Shown in pieces: positions 1 to 11,574 of a stretch of DNA of 64,000 nucleotides. The translations under genes and the position numbers were made by a program. Position 1 is the stretch's first letter. Every line of letters starts with the position of its first letter. The notes under the pieces are model-generated. The model was not told the origin of the DNA. It saw nothing but the letters and a program-made list of their open reading frames with translations, and ran no database searches. Origin of the DNA: an uncultured Pseudomonadota bacterium (GTDB taxonomy: Bacteria; Pseudomonadota; Gammaproteobacteria; Burkholderiales; SG8-39); NCBI GenBank assembly GCA_903834835.1, contig CAILKO010000043.1, positions 1-64,000 on the forward strand, written 5' to 3'.

Positions 1-1
1 A

Positions 2-425
2 GCGCTGGCGACGGGTCAGGCGGACGCGAGCGATGGGGATGCGAGCAGTGGAGCGATCCGAGTGAGCTCGGTGATCGCTGGAGTGGATCTGAGTGGTGCG
101 CTGACCACGGGCAATGCGACGAGCACAGATGTTGCAGGGTCTCAAGCGGTTTCGTCGGGAAGTATCACGATCAGTGCGGGCCAGTCGGTCGATGCATCCG
201 GTGCAATCGCTACAGGATCTGCGGATCTCGGCGGTACGGATGCGGCGGGCGTGGATGTGGTCAGGACAGGGTCGATATCAATTGTTTCGGGCACGGCGGG
301 GGGTAGTGGAGGGATCGGGATTTCGAGCGGGTCGGGTTTGGCGATCGGTGCTGCGACGCGCACCGGGGCGTCGGGTGTCGACACGGCTCAGGCAGGGTCC
401 ATACACCTTACGGCCAGAGACGAAA
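2..425 (+). repeat. Imperfect tandem protein-coding repeats, about 32-40 residues each
   Basis: About four units of the pattern G-A-(I/L)-x-T-G-x-A ... D ... G-S-I-x-(I/L) follow one another (units begin near ALATGQAD, ALTTGNAT, AIATGSAD and LAIGAATR). They are degenerate in DNA and protein and probably continue upstream of the window. They fit coils of a beta-helix. Confidence 0.55.
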
Positions 426-3400
426 TCAATAACGGGACGATCGGCGGCGCTGTGGTGGTGACGATCCCGACTCCGTCCGCAGGGACCGTAAGCGAAGGGT
501 CTCTTTTCCTGACAACGACGCAGGCAACAGGAAATGTCTTCGTTACCTCCGCGCAGACGCTGAATCTCAACGCCTCATCAGTTGCTGGAAACCTGGATCT
601 GCGCCTGACCGGGGACAGCGACCTGCGCGTAGTGGGAACGGTCGCCACGGTTACCAATGCCGGGAACATCACGTTGCGGACAGCGAACGGTTCGATCAGC
701 GTATCGGAGACGGTGCGGGCGAATGGAACGGGGTCCATCGATCTGAGAGCGCTAGGTGCGGCCTCCGATATCGCAATATTGAACAATGCTTCCGGTGCGG
801 TTGTGGAGTCCGGGAGCGGAGCTCTGCAACTGATCGCTGGACGGAGTGTGACCACCGATTCCGCGAGTGGTACCTCGACCGAACTTCGGACTGCGGGAAC
901 TGTGCTTATCGATGTCGCAGAGGCGGTTGGAAGCAGCGCGAACCCGATAGAGACCGAGGTCGGTACCCTGGCCGCCTGGTCACTGGGCAATTCGAATGTC
1001 AGTGGCATCTACGTCCGGGAAGCCGTTGCGGGAGGCAACCTGACGCTGGACGCAGTCAGCGGTCTCGATGGTGCGACGGGTCGATCCGGAGCACGGACGC
1101 TTGGCAATGCGAGCCCCGTCAACATTCTGGTCGCAGGGGGCAATCTCACTGTTTCGGCGAACGGATCTGTCGCTTCGGATGGTGTGGTTGTCCTGAACGC
1201 GTCTGCGTCGCTGAATCTCGTCGGAAACATCACGACGGCGAATGGTCAGATTGATCTTGTCGCGGGAGTCGCCGGGTCCCTGGTTCACTCGGCGGGAACC
1301 ATCAGCAATTCGAACGGAAACGCGGCGATCAATCTGACAGCAAATTCGATGAACCTTGCCGCGTCAATCGTGGCAGGTACAGGGAACGTCGCAGTCTCAA
1401 GCTTTACGCCAGGCGGCGCCATCAATCTTGGCTCCGAGGCTGGCGGACTGTCCCTGCAGCAATCGGAAGTCAACACGATCGTTTCGGCGGGTCAGGTGAC
1501 CTTCGGAAACGCTACTCACACGGGCCCGATATCGGTCACGGGAAATCTGACGGTCGCACCGGCGAATCTCACCGCTGTGAATATCGTGAATGGTGGGACC
1601 GCATCCGCAAATTCAGTATTCGTGAATGCGACGCTCGCGTCGGCGAAGCCGATTTCGGTCAGCACAGACGAAGGGACCATCAAGTTCAACTCCGCCGGGC
1701 GGATCCATGCGACCGGTTCGGGGGCAGACAGCACTGTCAACCTTGTCGCCGGAAACGGAAGCATCGACGGGAATCCGACGAACGTTGTGGACTACATCGC
1801 CGGAACTCCGTTTGCCAATGTTGTCGCGAACCGTCTCAATGCAACGGGTGCTGCGGGTGTTGGAATGCCGAACGCATTGATCACGCAGATCACGGACCTT
1901 CAGGCCACATCGACGAACGCGGACATCAATATCTACAACGTCGGTTCGGTGAACATCGCAGGAACCGGAATCGACTCGGGTATCGGTGCGCTGGGTGGAA
2001 ATCTGACCCTCGTGGCTACGGATGCCATTACACAAACCGCACCGATCAAGACGAACGCCCTGGCGGTTGTCACGCTGAACAGTCCGGGCGCGAACATTAC
2101 CCTGACCGATACATCCAACGACGCACAGGGTTACAGCCTCTATGCCTGTCTCGACTTGCCCGGTGGTTGCCCGACAGGAACACCTGTGCTGTCTACCAAC
2201 GGGACGCCGTTCGGGAATGGCACGAATTCCGCCTACGGGGCCGGTGCGATCGCCTACCAGGACGCGAACGGCGCGAATCTGACGGGTATCGGAACGGTGA
2301 GCACGTTCTCAACTTTCGTTGCCGGCGATACGACGATCACCGCGAGCAACATCACCGCGAGCAGTCTGACGCTCGGTGCGGGCGGAAACATTACCATTGC
2401 CCTGACCCAGAACATGACAAGCCTGAATGCTCAGGGGGAAGGAACGTTCACGCTCATCGCCGGCGGCAACATCTATCTTCTGAAGTCGACGTCGACCACA
2501 CCGGGCGCGGGATTCAAGGGCAGCATCGGAACGGTACTGCTGCCGTTCACGAGTAATTTCACGATGCAGGCGGGTGGTGCGATCGATCTCGAGAACAATG
2601 TGATTCTGGGTGCCAATCGCACCCTTACGCTTGCCGCCAACGACACGTTTACGTTCACCAATGGAACGCCGGTCACGGGGCAGAGCAGTGGTGGCATCAG
2701 GCTGCACGGGAACTATATCGTTCACTCGGACGGTAACGTGAGCACCAGCGGGGTCGATCTCTACGTGCTCGGTGGCAATACGAGCGGTGTGAATCAGTCC
2801 CTCAACGGTCAGGAGTTCTCCGCCAACGGCACGATGAGCATCATGAATTCGGGTGTCATATTCGTCGCCGCGGGTACTTCGGATGCTGGATCTTCTGCGG
2901 GTGCTCGTATCCGTGCGAATACGGTATTGATCGGCACGGACGGCGGGTCCTCGAATGCGAAGCGGATCGTCATTCTCGGCGGAACGAACTCGCTGGGCTA
3001 TGCCACCAACGACAAGCTGGACACGAATGCGGACGTGCTTCAGGCAAACGGTCTGATCGAAGCCTTCCAGAATTCGGATAAGGAAGGTGGCGAGATGTTC
3101 ATCTACCTGAGTTCAGATCCGCTTGCGCCGAACCTCGGCGGGCTTTCTCCGGAACTGTATGCGCTTGCGGGGCCGACGAGTGTTCAGATCGTCGGCGGAA
3201 CCGCGACGGCGACCTCGAGCTCCGGTCCGACGCTCTATGTGACTTCCATTGCGGGCATCCGTGCTGAGTCGCTCGTGCTGGTAGCGAACGGCAGCGTCGT
3301 GATCGTCGGTGGGAACTCGACCTTGAACTCGACATCCACTTCCGGGGCACTGTCTGTCTCCACGGCACTCATCAATGCCAAGGACGAGAAGCGTATTGTT

Positions 3401-3964
3401 ACGCTGAATGGCGGATCGATCATTCTTCAGGGCGGAACGGCTACGTGGATCGCTGGCGGAAAGCCGAATGTGCAGGCGAATGCGCAGATTGACCCGAGCA
3501 ACCTCGAACTGGATATCGACGGGAGTCTGGTTCTGCTTGGCGGGATTGCCAACACGCCGGGCGCATTGGCCAATGCGCGTGTTTCCGCAGGTAATCTCAT
3601 CGACATCAAGATTCACGGCAGCACAGGCTTCGATTACAACTACACAAATCCGCTCCTTGGGCAGATGAGCATTCCAGGAGGTCTGGTTCTCGTCGGCGGA
3701 AGCGGAAGCGGGATATTCGACAGTGAGAACGTTGCGTTGAACGGAAATGCGCCGCCTGTCACGGTGACCTTTACCGGGGGCGGACAGTACAACCGAATCT
3801 TCGATGCCGGGAGGGGCCTGGGAGTTATCCAGACAGGGGTGGACACGTTTGACGAGTCCTTGCTCAACTACATCATTTTCGCGGCGAACGAGGAAACCAA
3901 GGCTGCGCGAATCAGGCTGGGTCTGGGCTCGGGCTCAGATCTTGGAGCACCCGCCTGCCAGTAG
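2..3964 (+). CDS. Giant repeat-rich surface/secreted protein, C-terminal part (5' end outside window)
   Basis: The frame is open from base 2, so the gene begins upstream; about 1320 residues are visible. The protein is rich in Gly, Ser, Thr, Asn, Val and Ile with very few charged residues and almost no Cys, and shows short alternating motifs such as GSITI, GNLTL and GNITI, as expected for a right-handed parallel beta-helix of the filamentous-haemagglutinin or adhesin kind. Imperfect repeats occupy the start of the visible part. There is no obvious C-terminal autotransporter barrel, so export by a two-partner or other system is inferred. A Crp/Fnr regulator and an exported FecR-domain protein follow on the same strand. 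The exact family is not recognised; adhesin is the best guess. Confidence 0.7.
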   Translation, partial: ALATGQADASDGDASSGAIRVSSVIAGVDLSGALTTGNATSTDVAGSQAVSSGSITISAGQSVDASGAIATGSADLGGTDAAGVDVVRTGSISIVSGTAGGSGGIGISSGSGLAIGAATRTGASGVDTAQAGSIHLTARDEINNGTIGGAVVVTIPTPSAGTVSEGSLFLTTTQATGNVFVTSAQTLNLNASSVAGNLDLRLTGDSDLRVVGTVATVTNAGNITLRTANGSISVSETVRANGTGSIDLRALGAASDIAILNNASGAVVESGSGALQLIAGRSVTTDSASGTSTELRTAGTVLIDVAEAVGSSANPIETEVGTLAAWSLGNSNVSGIYVREAVAGGNLTLDAVSGLDGATGRSGARTLGNASPVNILVAGGNLTVSANGSVASDGVVVLNASASLNLVGNITTANGQIDLVAGVAGSLVHSAGTISNSNGNAAINLTANSMNLAASIVAGTGNVAVSSFTPGGAINLGSEAGGLSLQQSEVNTIVSAGQVTFGNATHTGPISVTGNLTVAPANLTAVNIVNGGTASANSVFVNATLASAKPISVSTDEGTIKFNSAGRIHATGSGADSTVNLVAGNGSIDGNPTNVVDYIAGTPFANVVANRLNATGAAGVGMPNALITQITDLQATSTNADINIYNVGSVNIAGTGIDSGIGALGGNLTLVATDAITQTAPIKTNALAVVTLNSPGANITLTDTSNDAQGYSLYACLDLPGGCPTGTPVLSTNGTPFGNGTNSAYGAGAIAYQDANGANLTGIGTVSTFSTFVAGDTTITASNITASSLTLGAGGNITIALTQNMTSLNAQGEGTFTLIAGGNIYLLKSTSTTPGAGFKGSIGTVLLPFTSNFTMQAGGAIDLENNVILGANRTLTLAANDTFTFTNGTPVTGQSSGGIRLHGNYIVHSDGNVSTSGVDLYVLGGNTSGVNQSLNGQEFSANGTMSIMNSGVIFVAAGTSDAGSSAGARIRANTVLIGTDGGSSNAKRIVILGGTNSLGYATNDKLDTNADVLQANGLIEAFQNSDKEGGEMFIYLSSDPLAPNLGGLSPELYALAGPTSVQIVGGTATATSSSGPTLYVTSIAGIRAESLVLVANGSVVIVGGNSTLNSTSTSGALSVSTALINAKDEKRIVTLNGGSIILQGGTATWIAGGKPNVQANAQIDPSNLELDIDGSLVLLGGIANTPGALANARVSAGNLIDIKIHGSTGFDYNYTNPLLGQMSIPGGLVLVGGSGSGIFDSENVALNGNAPPVTVTFTGGGQYNRIFDAGRGLGVIQTGVDTFDESLLNYIIFAANEETKAARIRLGLGSGSDLGAPACQ

Positions 3965-4020
3965 ATCTCCGGGTTTCCGGTACGAGGCATTCCTCGGGCG
4001 CGGCTTCTCGGGAACGCATC

Positions 4021-4029
4021 TGCTAAGAT
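4021..4029 (+). promoter_or_regulatory. Possible extended -10 promoter element for the Crp/Fnr gene
   Basis: TGCTAAGAT matches an extended -10 (TGn followed by TAAGAT, five of six to TATAAT) and lies 26 bases before the chosen ATG, after the stop of the preceding gene. No good -35 is seen, which an extended -10 can tolerate. Pattern match only. Confidence 0.35.
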
Positions 4030-4055
4030 GGTCGAAACCATTTTTGGGGAGTGGA

Positions 4056-4736
4056 ATGCAGTCCGTTGCAGCAACGGTCTCCACCATGGTGTTGAAGGCG
4101 GTGCCGCTGTTCTCTGGCTGCCAAGACGAGCAGCTGCGGGTGCTTGCGGCCATGGTAACCCGGCGTAGTGTGCCGCGAGGGACGCTGGTCCTGAACGCGG
4201 GTGACCAGACGGATTCGCTCTACATCGTCCTTTCAGGCAGGCTCAAGGTCTTGATGAGTGATTCTGATGGCAAGGAAGTGATCCTGAGCATCCTGGGACC
4301 CGGGGAGTTCTTCGGCGAAATGGGGCTCATCGACGATAGTCCAAGATCAGCGAGTGTTCTGGCCATCGAGCCTTGTGAGCTGCTATCCATCTCCAAGCGA
4401 GACTTCAAGAGCTGCCTCGCGCAAAATTTCGAAATGGCAATGGCGGTGATGAAGGGGTTGGTGCGCCGTTTGCGAGAAGCCGATAGAAAAATCGGGAGCC
4501 TCGCCTTGCTGGATGTTTACGGTCGTGTGGCGCGGCTGTTGTTGGACATGTCTGAGAGTGTCGACGGTCAGAAGGTCGTTACAAAGCGGCTTCCAAAGCA
4601 GGACATCGCGAAAATGATCGGTGCTTCGCGCGAGATGGTCAGCCGGGTGATGAAGGATCTTCAGATGGGGGGCTACATCGAAATGCGGGGATCGAACATA
4701 CTGCTCAAGGATACGATTCTGCTTGCGGGAGAGTAA
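4056..4736 (+). CDS. Crp/Fnr family transcriptional regulator
   Basis: 226 residues. An N-terminal cyclic-nucleotide-binding fold (about residues 10-125, with the pattern VLNAGDQTDSLYIVLSGRLK and later GPGEFFGEMGLIDDSPRSA) is followed by a dimerisation helix and a C-terminal winged helix-turn-helix (about 165-220; DIAKMIGASREMVSRVMKDL). No Cys cluster for an Fnr iron-sulfur centre is seen, so it is Crp-like. The frame is open further upstream, but the ATG at 4056 follows GGGGAG at good spacing and starts where the family begins. It sits between the giant surface protein and the FecR protein and may regulate them; that is inference. Confidence 0.88.
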   Translation: MQSVAATVSTMVLKAVPLFSGCQDEQLRVLAAMVTRRSVPRGTLVLNAGDQTDSLYIVLSGRLKVLMSDSDGKEVILSILGPGEFFGEMGLIDDSPRSASVLAIEPCELLSISKRDFKSCLAQNFEMAMAVMKGLVRRLREADRKIGSLALLDVYGRVARLLLDMSESVDGQKVVTKRLPKQDIAKMIGASREMVSRVMKDLQMGGYIEMRGSNILLKDTILLAGE

Positions 4737-4855
4737 CTGTTCCCAAGGCTTCGATTGCCGTCTGGAATTTCGCAGATTCTGTGACGAAAGTCCTGCGTAG
4801 TTCGTCGGCCTGAGCCTAGCATGAATGCCGTGTAGTCGAAAAAGGGAGTACAAAA

Positions 4856-5569
4856 ATGAAACCAGCGATCCGTGCCACTTTCGTGCCGTTTGCAATGGTC
4901 CTGCTGTTCTCGGGCTCGGCCGTGTTGGCAAACACCGGAACAGTGACTCAACTCTCAGGAACACTGTCCGTTCGCAAAGCCGACGGGTCTGTTCGGATTC
5001 TGTCCCAAAAGTCGACGATTCAGTCGGGCGACACGCTGAATACGGAGCGTGACAGTTACGCTCAGATCAAGTTCAGTGATGGGGCACAAATCACGCTGAA
5101 GCCCAATTCAGCCGTGAAGCTCGATAATTTCAAGTTTCAGGAAGACAAGCCGGCCGAGGATTCATTTCTGTACAGTCTGGTCAAAGGCGGACTCCGGGCC
5201 GTGACAGGCGTGGTCGGGAAGCGTAGCCGAGATTCGTACAGTCTGGGTACGGCGACCGCTACCATCGGTATCCGCGGGACAACGCTTTCAGCGGATGACT
5301 GCGTTAACTCACGGGACAACGAGTGCTCCCGCTTGAACCCGGGCGTGTACGTCGGAGTTTCCGATGGTGAGGTCATCGTACGGAACAATGACGGAGAGCT
5401 CGGTCTTGCGGCGGGCCAGTTCGGTCTGATCGCACCGAATCAGCGTCCGCTGTTCCTGTCGACCGATCCTGGTCTGCAATTCACCCCTCCTGCGACGTTC
5501 ATACAGGCGGTGATGACGGGGAGTGTAGTCAATAGTGGACGCAGCCTGGAGTGCGTCGTCTCCCGCTGA
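4856..5569 (+). CDS. Exported FecR-domain protein
   Basis: 237 residues with a clear signal peptide (hydrophobic stretch to about residue 25, cleavage likely after SAVLA). The body matches the FecR domain as found in stand-alone periplasmic proteins: GTVTQLSGTLSV, then SGDTLNTERDSYAQIKFSDG and AQITLKPNSAVKLDNFKF, then TATIGIRGT. AAGGGAG lies about 8 bases before the ATG. This is not the anti-sigma form, since there is no N-terminal cytoplasmic segment. FecR-domain proteins often sit beside large surface proteins, and the same arrangement is seen here. The function is unknown. Confidence 0.82.
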   Translation: MKPAIRATFVPFAMVLLFSGSAVLANTGTVTQLSGTLSVRKADGSVRILSQKSTIQSGDTLNTERDSYAQIKFSDGAQITLKPNSAVKLDNFKFQEDKPAEDSFLYSLVKGGLRAVTGVVGKRSRDSYSLGTATATIGIRGTTLSADDCVNSRDNECSRLNPGVYVGVSDGEVIVRNNDGELGLAAGQFGLIAPNQRPLFLSTDPGLQFTPPATFIQAVMTGSVVNSGRSLECVVSR

Positions 5570-5585
5570 GTCCACCCACCTCCCG

Positions 5586-5626
5586 CGAGTCCCGCTAGGG
5601 CAGAGCCCGAGCGGGACTCGTCGTTT
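5586..5626 (+). terminator. Rho-independent terminator after the FecR gene
   Basis: A perfect 11-bp stem (CGAGTCCCGCT at 5586-5596 and its complement at 5610-5620) with a 13-base loop is followed by TCGTTT. It lies 17 bases after the FecR stop and before ftsK. The T-tract is short. Confidence 0.7.
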
Positions 5627-5682
5627 CAGCAGTAAGTCTCGCGTGGACCGTGGGGTACAATTCCTCACCTTTCCGGTCACCG

Positions 5683-7959
5683 ATGGCAGCAGCGAAGCCC
5701 ACACAAGCGCCCCCCCTTCCTACCAAGCTGGTAGCGCTGATACGCGAAGCGCGCTGGCTCGTACTGGTCGGGTTTGCGGCCTACCTTGTTCTGATCCTCG
5801 TCACGTTCAGCAAGATGGACCCCGGCTGGTCCCATGCGGCAACCGGGGCTGCCATCGCCAATTCAGGCGGTGCTGTCGGCGCGTGGGTCGCCGATTTGTT
5901 CCTTTACCTGTTCGGCCTGTCCGCATATTGGGTTGTCGCGCTGATTGCATACATTGTCATCCGGGGTTATCGAAACCTCGAAGGCCAAACGCTTATAGAG
6001 CGCAGACCCTTGTGGATCACCCTTTGCGGATTTGTCCTCCTCATCCTCAGTTGTGCCGCAATCGAGCGTGTGCGCCTGTATTCCCTGCGCGTGGAGTTGC
6101 CGCTCGCTCCCGGTGGAATGTTTGGCGACTTGATCGGTGGTCTTGCCGTAACTTCGATGGGATTCACAGGGTCGACCCTGATGCTGCTGGTACTCGCGGG
6201 TGTCGGGTTCAGCCTGTTCGCAGGCCTTTCCTGGCTGCGGATATTTGAGGGAACGGGGTTCGTGATCGAGGTGGGCTATGAAGGAGTAAAGCGTGTCCTC
6301 GAGCGGCGCTCGGACCGGCGTATAGGCGAGGTCGCGCGCGAGGAGCGCGAGATCGTAGTCGAAGCCGAGCGCAAGCGTGAGGAAGATCATCCGCCGTTGC
6401 GTATCGAACCTCCGCTGCTTGAAATCAAGAAGTCTGAACGGGTGCAGAAGGAGCGGCAGGTACAGCTATTCGAGGATCTGCCTGACACACCGTTGCCCCC
6501 ATTGAAGCTTCTCGACGAGCCTGACTCGGACGAGGAGACAGTGACGCCCGAAACTCTGGAGTTCACCTCGCGGCTGATTGAAAAGAAGCTCTCGGATTTC
6601 GGTGTTGCCGTGAAGGTTCTGGCTGCCTACCCCGGACCGGTCATTACGCGCTACGAAATCGAGCCGGATGTGGGTGTGAAGGGCAGCCAGATCGTGAATC
6701 TGGTCAAGGATCTCGCGCGTGCACTGTCCGTGATATCGATCAGGGTAGTGGAAACGATTCCAGGCAAGTCCTGCATGGGGCTCGAAATTCCCAACCCGAA
6801 CCGCCAGACGGTGCGGCTTTCTGAAATTCTCGGTTCCGAGGTCTATCACGGGCTTAATTCACCGCTCGCGATTGCGCTCGGAAAGGATATCGCCGGGCGC
6901 GCCACGGTGGTGGATCTCGCCAAGATGCCGCACGTGCTGGTCGCAGGAACAACCGGCTCTGGAAAATCGGTTGCGATCAACGCCATGATTCTGTCTCTGC
7001 TCTACAAGGCTGAGCCGAAGAATGTGAGGTTGATCCTGATCGACCCAAAGATGCTCGAACTTTCCGTCTACCAGGACATTCCGCATCTGCTCTCGCCAGT
7101 CGTGACCGACATGAAGCAGGCTGCGAATGCGCTGTCCTGGTGTGTAGGGGAGATGGAACGCCGATACAAGTTGATGTCCTGGCTCGGTGTGAGGAATCTG
7201 TCAGGGTTCAATAACAAGATTGCGGAAGCGGAGAAGCATGGAACCGTGCTCGAGGATCCCAGGTCCATCGAGGCGGGTGCGCCGGAACCGTTGAGACAGT
7301 TGCCGTATATCGTTGTCGTAATTGACGAGCTGGCCGATCTGATGATGGTGGTCGGAAAGAAAGTCGAAGAATTGATTGCCCGTCTTGCACAGAAGGCGCG
7401 CGCCTCGGGTATTCATCTGGTGCTCGCAACGCAAAGACCGTCGGTGGATGTTATTACGGGCCTAATAAAAGCCAACATTCCAACCCGAATCGCATTTCAG
7501 GTTTCTTCCAAAATTGATTCGCGAACCATCCTCGATCAGTCTGGAGCGGAGGCGCTTCTCGGCGCGGGGGACATGCTTTACCTGCCGCTGGGTGCGGGCC
7601 TGCCGCAGCGCATTCATGGCGCGTTTGTTGCGGATCATGAGGTACACAGGGTTGTCGATCACCTCAAGCGTCTTGGCGCGCCGGAGTACGTCGAAGCGGT
7701 CATGGAGTCTACGGGCGGTGGCGAGGACGGCACTGGCAGTGTTGATGGCGGGGGCGGGGAGAAGGATCTGCTCTACGACCAGGCTGTCGAGATTGTGGTG
7801 AAAACACGCCGACCATCCATTTCGCTCGTGCAGAGGCATCTCAGGATCGGCTACAACAGGGCTGCGCGGCTGATCGAGGACATGGAGCGGGCGGGCCTCG
7901 TGTCTTCGATGCAGACTAACGGCAATCGGGAAGTGCTGGTCCCCCCGAAGCAGGAGTAG
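5683..7959 (+). CDS. ftsK: DNA translocase FtsK
   Basis: 758 residues. Four hydrophobic segments in the first 190 residues anchor it in the septal membrane; a charged linker with Glu/Arg-rich stretches follows; then the RecA-like motor with Walker A GTTGSGKS (about residues 421-428), Walker B-type LILIDPKM and [13 protein letters not shown], and a C-terminal winged-helix gamma domain ([20 protein letters not shown]) that reads KOPS sites. It pumps chromosome ends through the closing septum and activates XerCD at dif. The ATG at 5683 is preferred over a GTG at 5650. TACAAT at 5656-5661 could be a -10 box, but no -35 is convincing. lolA follows after 5 bases. Confidence 0.96.
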   Translation: MAAAKPTQAPPLPTKLVALIREARWLVLVGFAAYLVLILVTFSKMDPGWSHAATGAAIANSGGAVGAWVADLFLYLFGLSAYWVVALIAYIVIRGYRNLEGQTLIERRPLWITLCGFVLLILSCAAIERVRLYSLRVELPLAPGGMFGDLIGGLAVTSMGFTGSTLMLLVLAGVGFSLFAGLSWLRIFEGTGFVIEVGYEGVKRVLERRSDRRIGEVAREEREIVVEAERKREEDHPPLRIEPPLLEIKKSERVQKERQVQLFEDLPDTPLPPLKLLDEPDSDEETVTPETLEFTSRLIEKKLSDFGVAVKVLAAYPGPVITRYEIEPDVGVKGSQIVNLVKDLARALSVISIRVVETIPGKSCMGLEIPNPNRQTVRLSEILGSEVYHGLNSPLAIALGKDIAGRATVVDLAKMPHVLVAGTTGSGKSVAINAMILSLLYKAEPKNVRLILIDPKMLELSVYQDIPHLLSPVVTDMKQAANALSWCVGEMERRYKLMSWLGVRNLSGFNNKIAEAEKHGTVLEDPRSIEAGAPEPLRQLPYIVVVIDELADLMMVVGKKVEELIARLAQKARASGIHLVLATQRPSVDVITGLIKANIPTRIAFQVSSKIDSRTILDQSGAEALLGAGDMLYLPLGAGLPQRIHGAFVADHEVHRVVDHLKRLGAPEYVEAVMESTGGGEDGTGSVDGGGGEKDLLYDQAVEIVVKTRRPSISLVQRHLRIGYNRAARLIEDMERAGLVSSMQTNGNREVLVPPKQE

Positions 7960-7964
7960 TTCGC

Positions 7965-8585
7965 ATGGCCACGCTGCGCACCGTCGTCTTTCTCTGTGCG
8001 TTGGTTTCGCCGCTAGTCGCGCAATGCGCTGGCATCGAGCGATTCCAGAGTTTTCTGCGAGGCACCCAGGCCGCGAAAGGGGAGTTCGAGCAGAGGGTTT
8101 TCGATCGAGGCGGGAAACTGCTCCAGTCGGCGCGAGGAAGCTTTCTGCTCCAGCGTCCTGGACGGTTTCGGTGGGTGTATGCGAGGCCGGGCGAGCAGAT
8201 TATCGTTGGGGACGGTACGCGGGTCTGGATCTACGACAAGGAACTCAACCAGGTGTCCGTGAGGCGACTGGGCGCGGCCCTGGGCTCCACACCCGCAGCC
8301 TTGCTTGCGGGAAGTCCGGGCTGGGAGCGCGCATTCGACATGAACGAAGCGGGCGAACGCGATGGACTTGAATGGATGGAGGCGCGGCCACGGGAACGCG
8401 ATACCGGGTTCGAACGCATCCGCCTCGGGTTCAGCGCGACCGGACCGGAAGCCATGGAGTTGGTGGATAGCTTCGGACAACGGACGGTTCTCCGGTTACT
8501 GAACTTCGTGCGGAACCCGGAAATTGACCCTGCCGCCTTCCGGTTTGTTCCGCCCGCTGGCGCGGATGTGCTTGGAGAGCGCTGA
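7965..8585 (+). CDS. lolA: Outer-membrane lipoprotein carrier protein LolA
   Basis: 206 residues with an N-terminal signal peptide (cleavage near AQC-AG). The mature part has the LolA pattern: FLRGTQAAKGEFEQRVFDRG, then GSFLLQRPGRFRWVYARPGE, QIIVGDGTRVWIYDKELNQV and a C-terminal FRFVPPAGADV. LolA accepts lipoproteins from LolCDE in the periplasm and passes them to LolB. It lies in the conserved ftsK-lolA-rarA-serS order, starting 5 bases after ftsK and 4 bases before rarA, so it is very likely co-transcribed. Confidence 0.95.
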   Translation: MATLRTVVFLCALVSPLVAQCAGIERFQSFLRGTQAAKGEFEQRVFDRGGKLLQSARGSFLLQRPGRFRWVYARPGEQIIVGDGTRVWIYDKELNQVSVRRLGAALGSTPAALLAGSPGWERAFDMNEAGERDGLEWMEARPRERDTGFERIRLGFSATGPEAMELVDSFGQRTVLRLLNFVRNPEIDPAAFRFVPPAGADVLGER

Positions 8586-8589
8586 GTCC

Positions 8590-11198
<2,609 letters not shown>

Positions 11199-11260
11199 GC
11201 CATGGGCGGGACGGCGGACCCTGCGTGCTAAACTGCTTGGCCTTGCTCGAGTCACTCAGC

Positions 11261-11350
11261 GGAGAGATGGCAGAGTGGTCGAATGCGGCAGACTCGAAAT
11301 CTGTTGTACGGTTCTCCGTACCGGGGGTTCGAATCCCTCTCTCTCCGCCA
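11261..11350 (+). tRNA. tRNA-Ser, anticodon CGA
   Basis: 90 bases including an encoded CCA end. The acceptor arm GGAGAGA pairs with TCTCTCC (11340-11346), followed by G and CCA. The anticodon stem GCAGA/TCTGT encloses the loop CTCGAAA, giving anticodon CGA at 11295-11297 for codon UCG. The T arm GGGGGTTCGAATCCCTC is standard, and the long variable arm is typical of a class II tRNA-Ser. Confidence 0.97.
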
Positions 11351-11361
11351 ATCAATTCCAA

Positions 11362-11388
11362 CCGCCGCAGGCGTTCTGCGGCGGGGTT
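11362..11388 (+). terminator. Hairpin terminator after tRNA-Ser
   Basis: A perfect 9-bp GC-rich stem (CCGCCGCAG at 11362-11370 with CTGCGGCGG at 11376-11384) and a 5-base loop lies 11 bases after the tRNA. The following T-run is very short (GGTTCT), so termination strength is uncertain. Confidence 0.55.
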
Positions 11389-11419
11389 CTGAATAAGGCC
11401 GCCGTGCCTCAGCTTCTAC

Positions 11420-11515
11420 GGCGGGCCTCCACGCATTGCAGACTGGTGAATCTGGTCAGGGCCGGAAGGCAGCAGCCACAGCCGGAACCTGCAAGTGCCG
11501 TGGGTCAGGCTCGCC
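11420..11515 (+). ncRNA. ffs: Signal recognition particle RNA (4.5S RNA)
   Basis: The domain IV signature is present: GGTCAGG followed by CCGGAAGG and CAGCAGCC, the symmetric and asymmetric internal loops with a GGAA tetraloop that Ffh binds. The ends close into a long rod: GGCGGGCCT (11420-11428) pairs with AGGCTCGCC (11507-11515), and CCACG pairs with CGTGG inside. Length about 96 bases, short bacterial type without an Alu domain. Exact ends are inferred from pairing and may differ by a few bases. Confidence 0.93.
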
Positions 11516-11574
11516 ACCTTTGAGAAGGCGGGCCGGGGGATGATTCCTTCGGCCCGTTCTGCGCTCACGTCGAC

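Noticed and set aside
2..425. Repeats at the left edge as a CRISPR or DNA-level satellite
   Set aside because: They are imperfect, keep one reading frame and translate to a beta-helix-like pattern, so they are protein repeats.
11529..11556. CGGGCC/GGCCCG hairpin after the 4.5S RNA
   Set aside because: Only six base pairs with a long loop and a short T-run; not strong enough to call a terminator.
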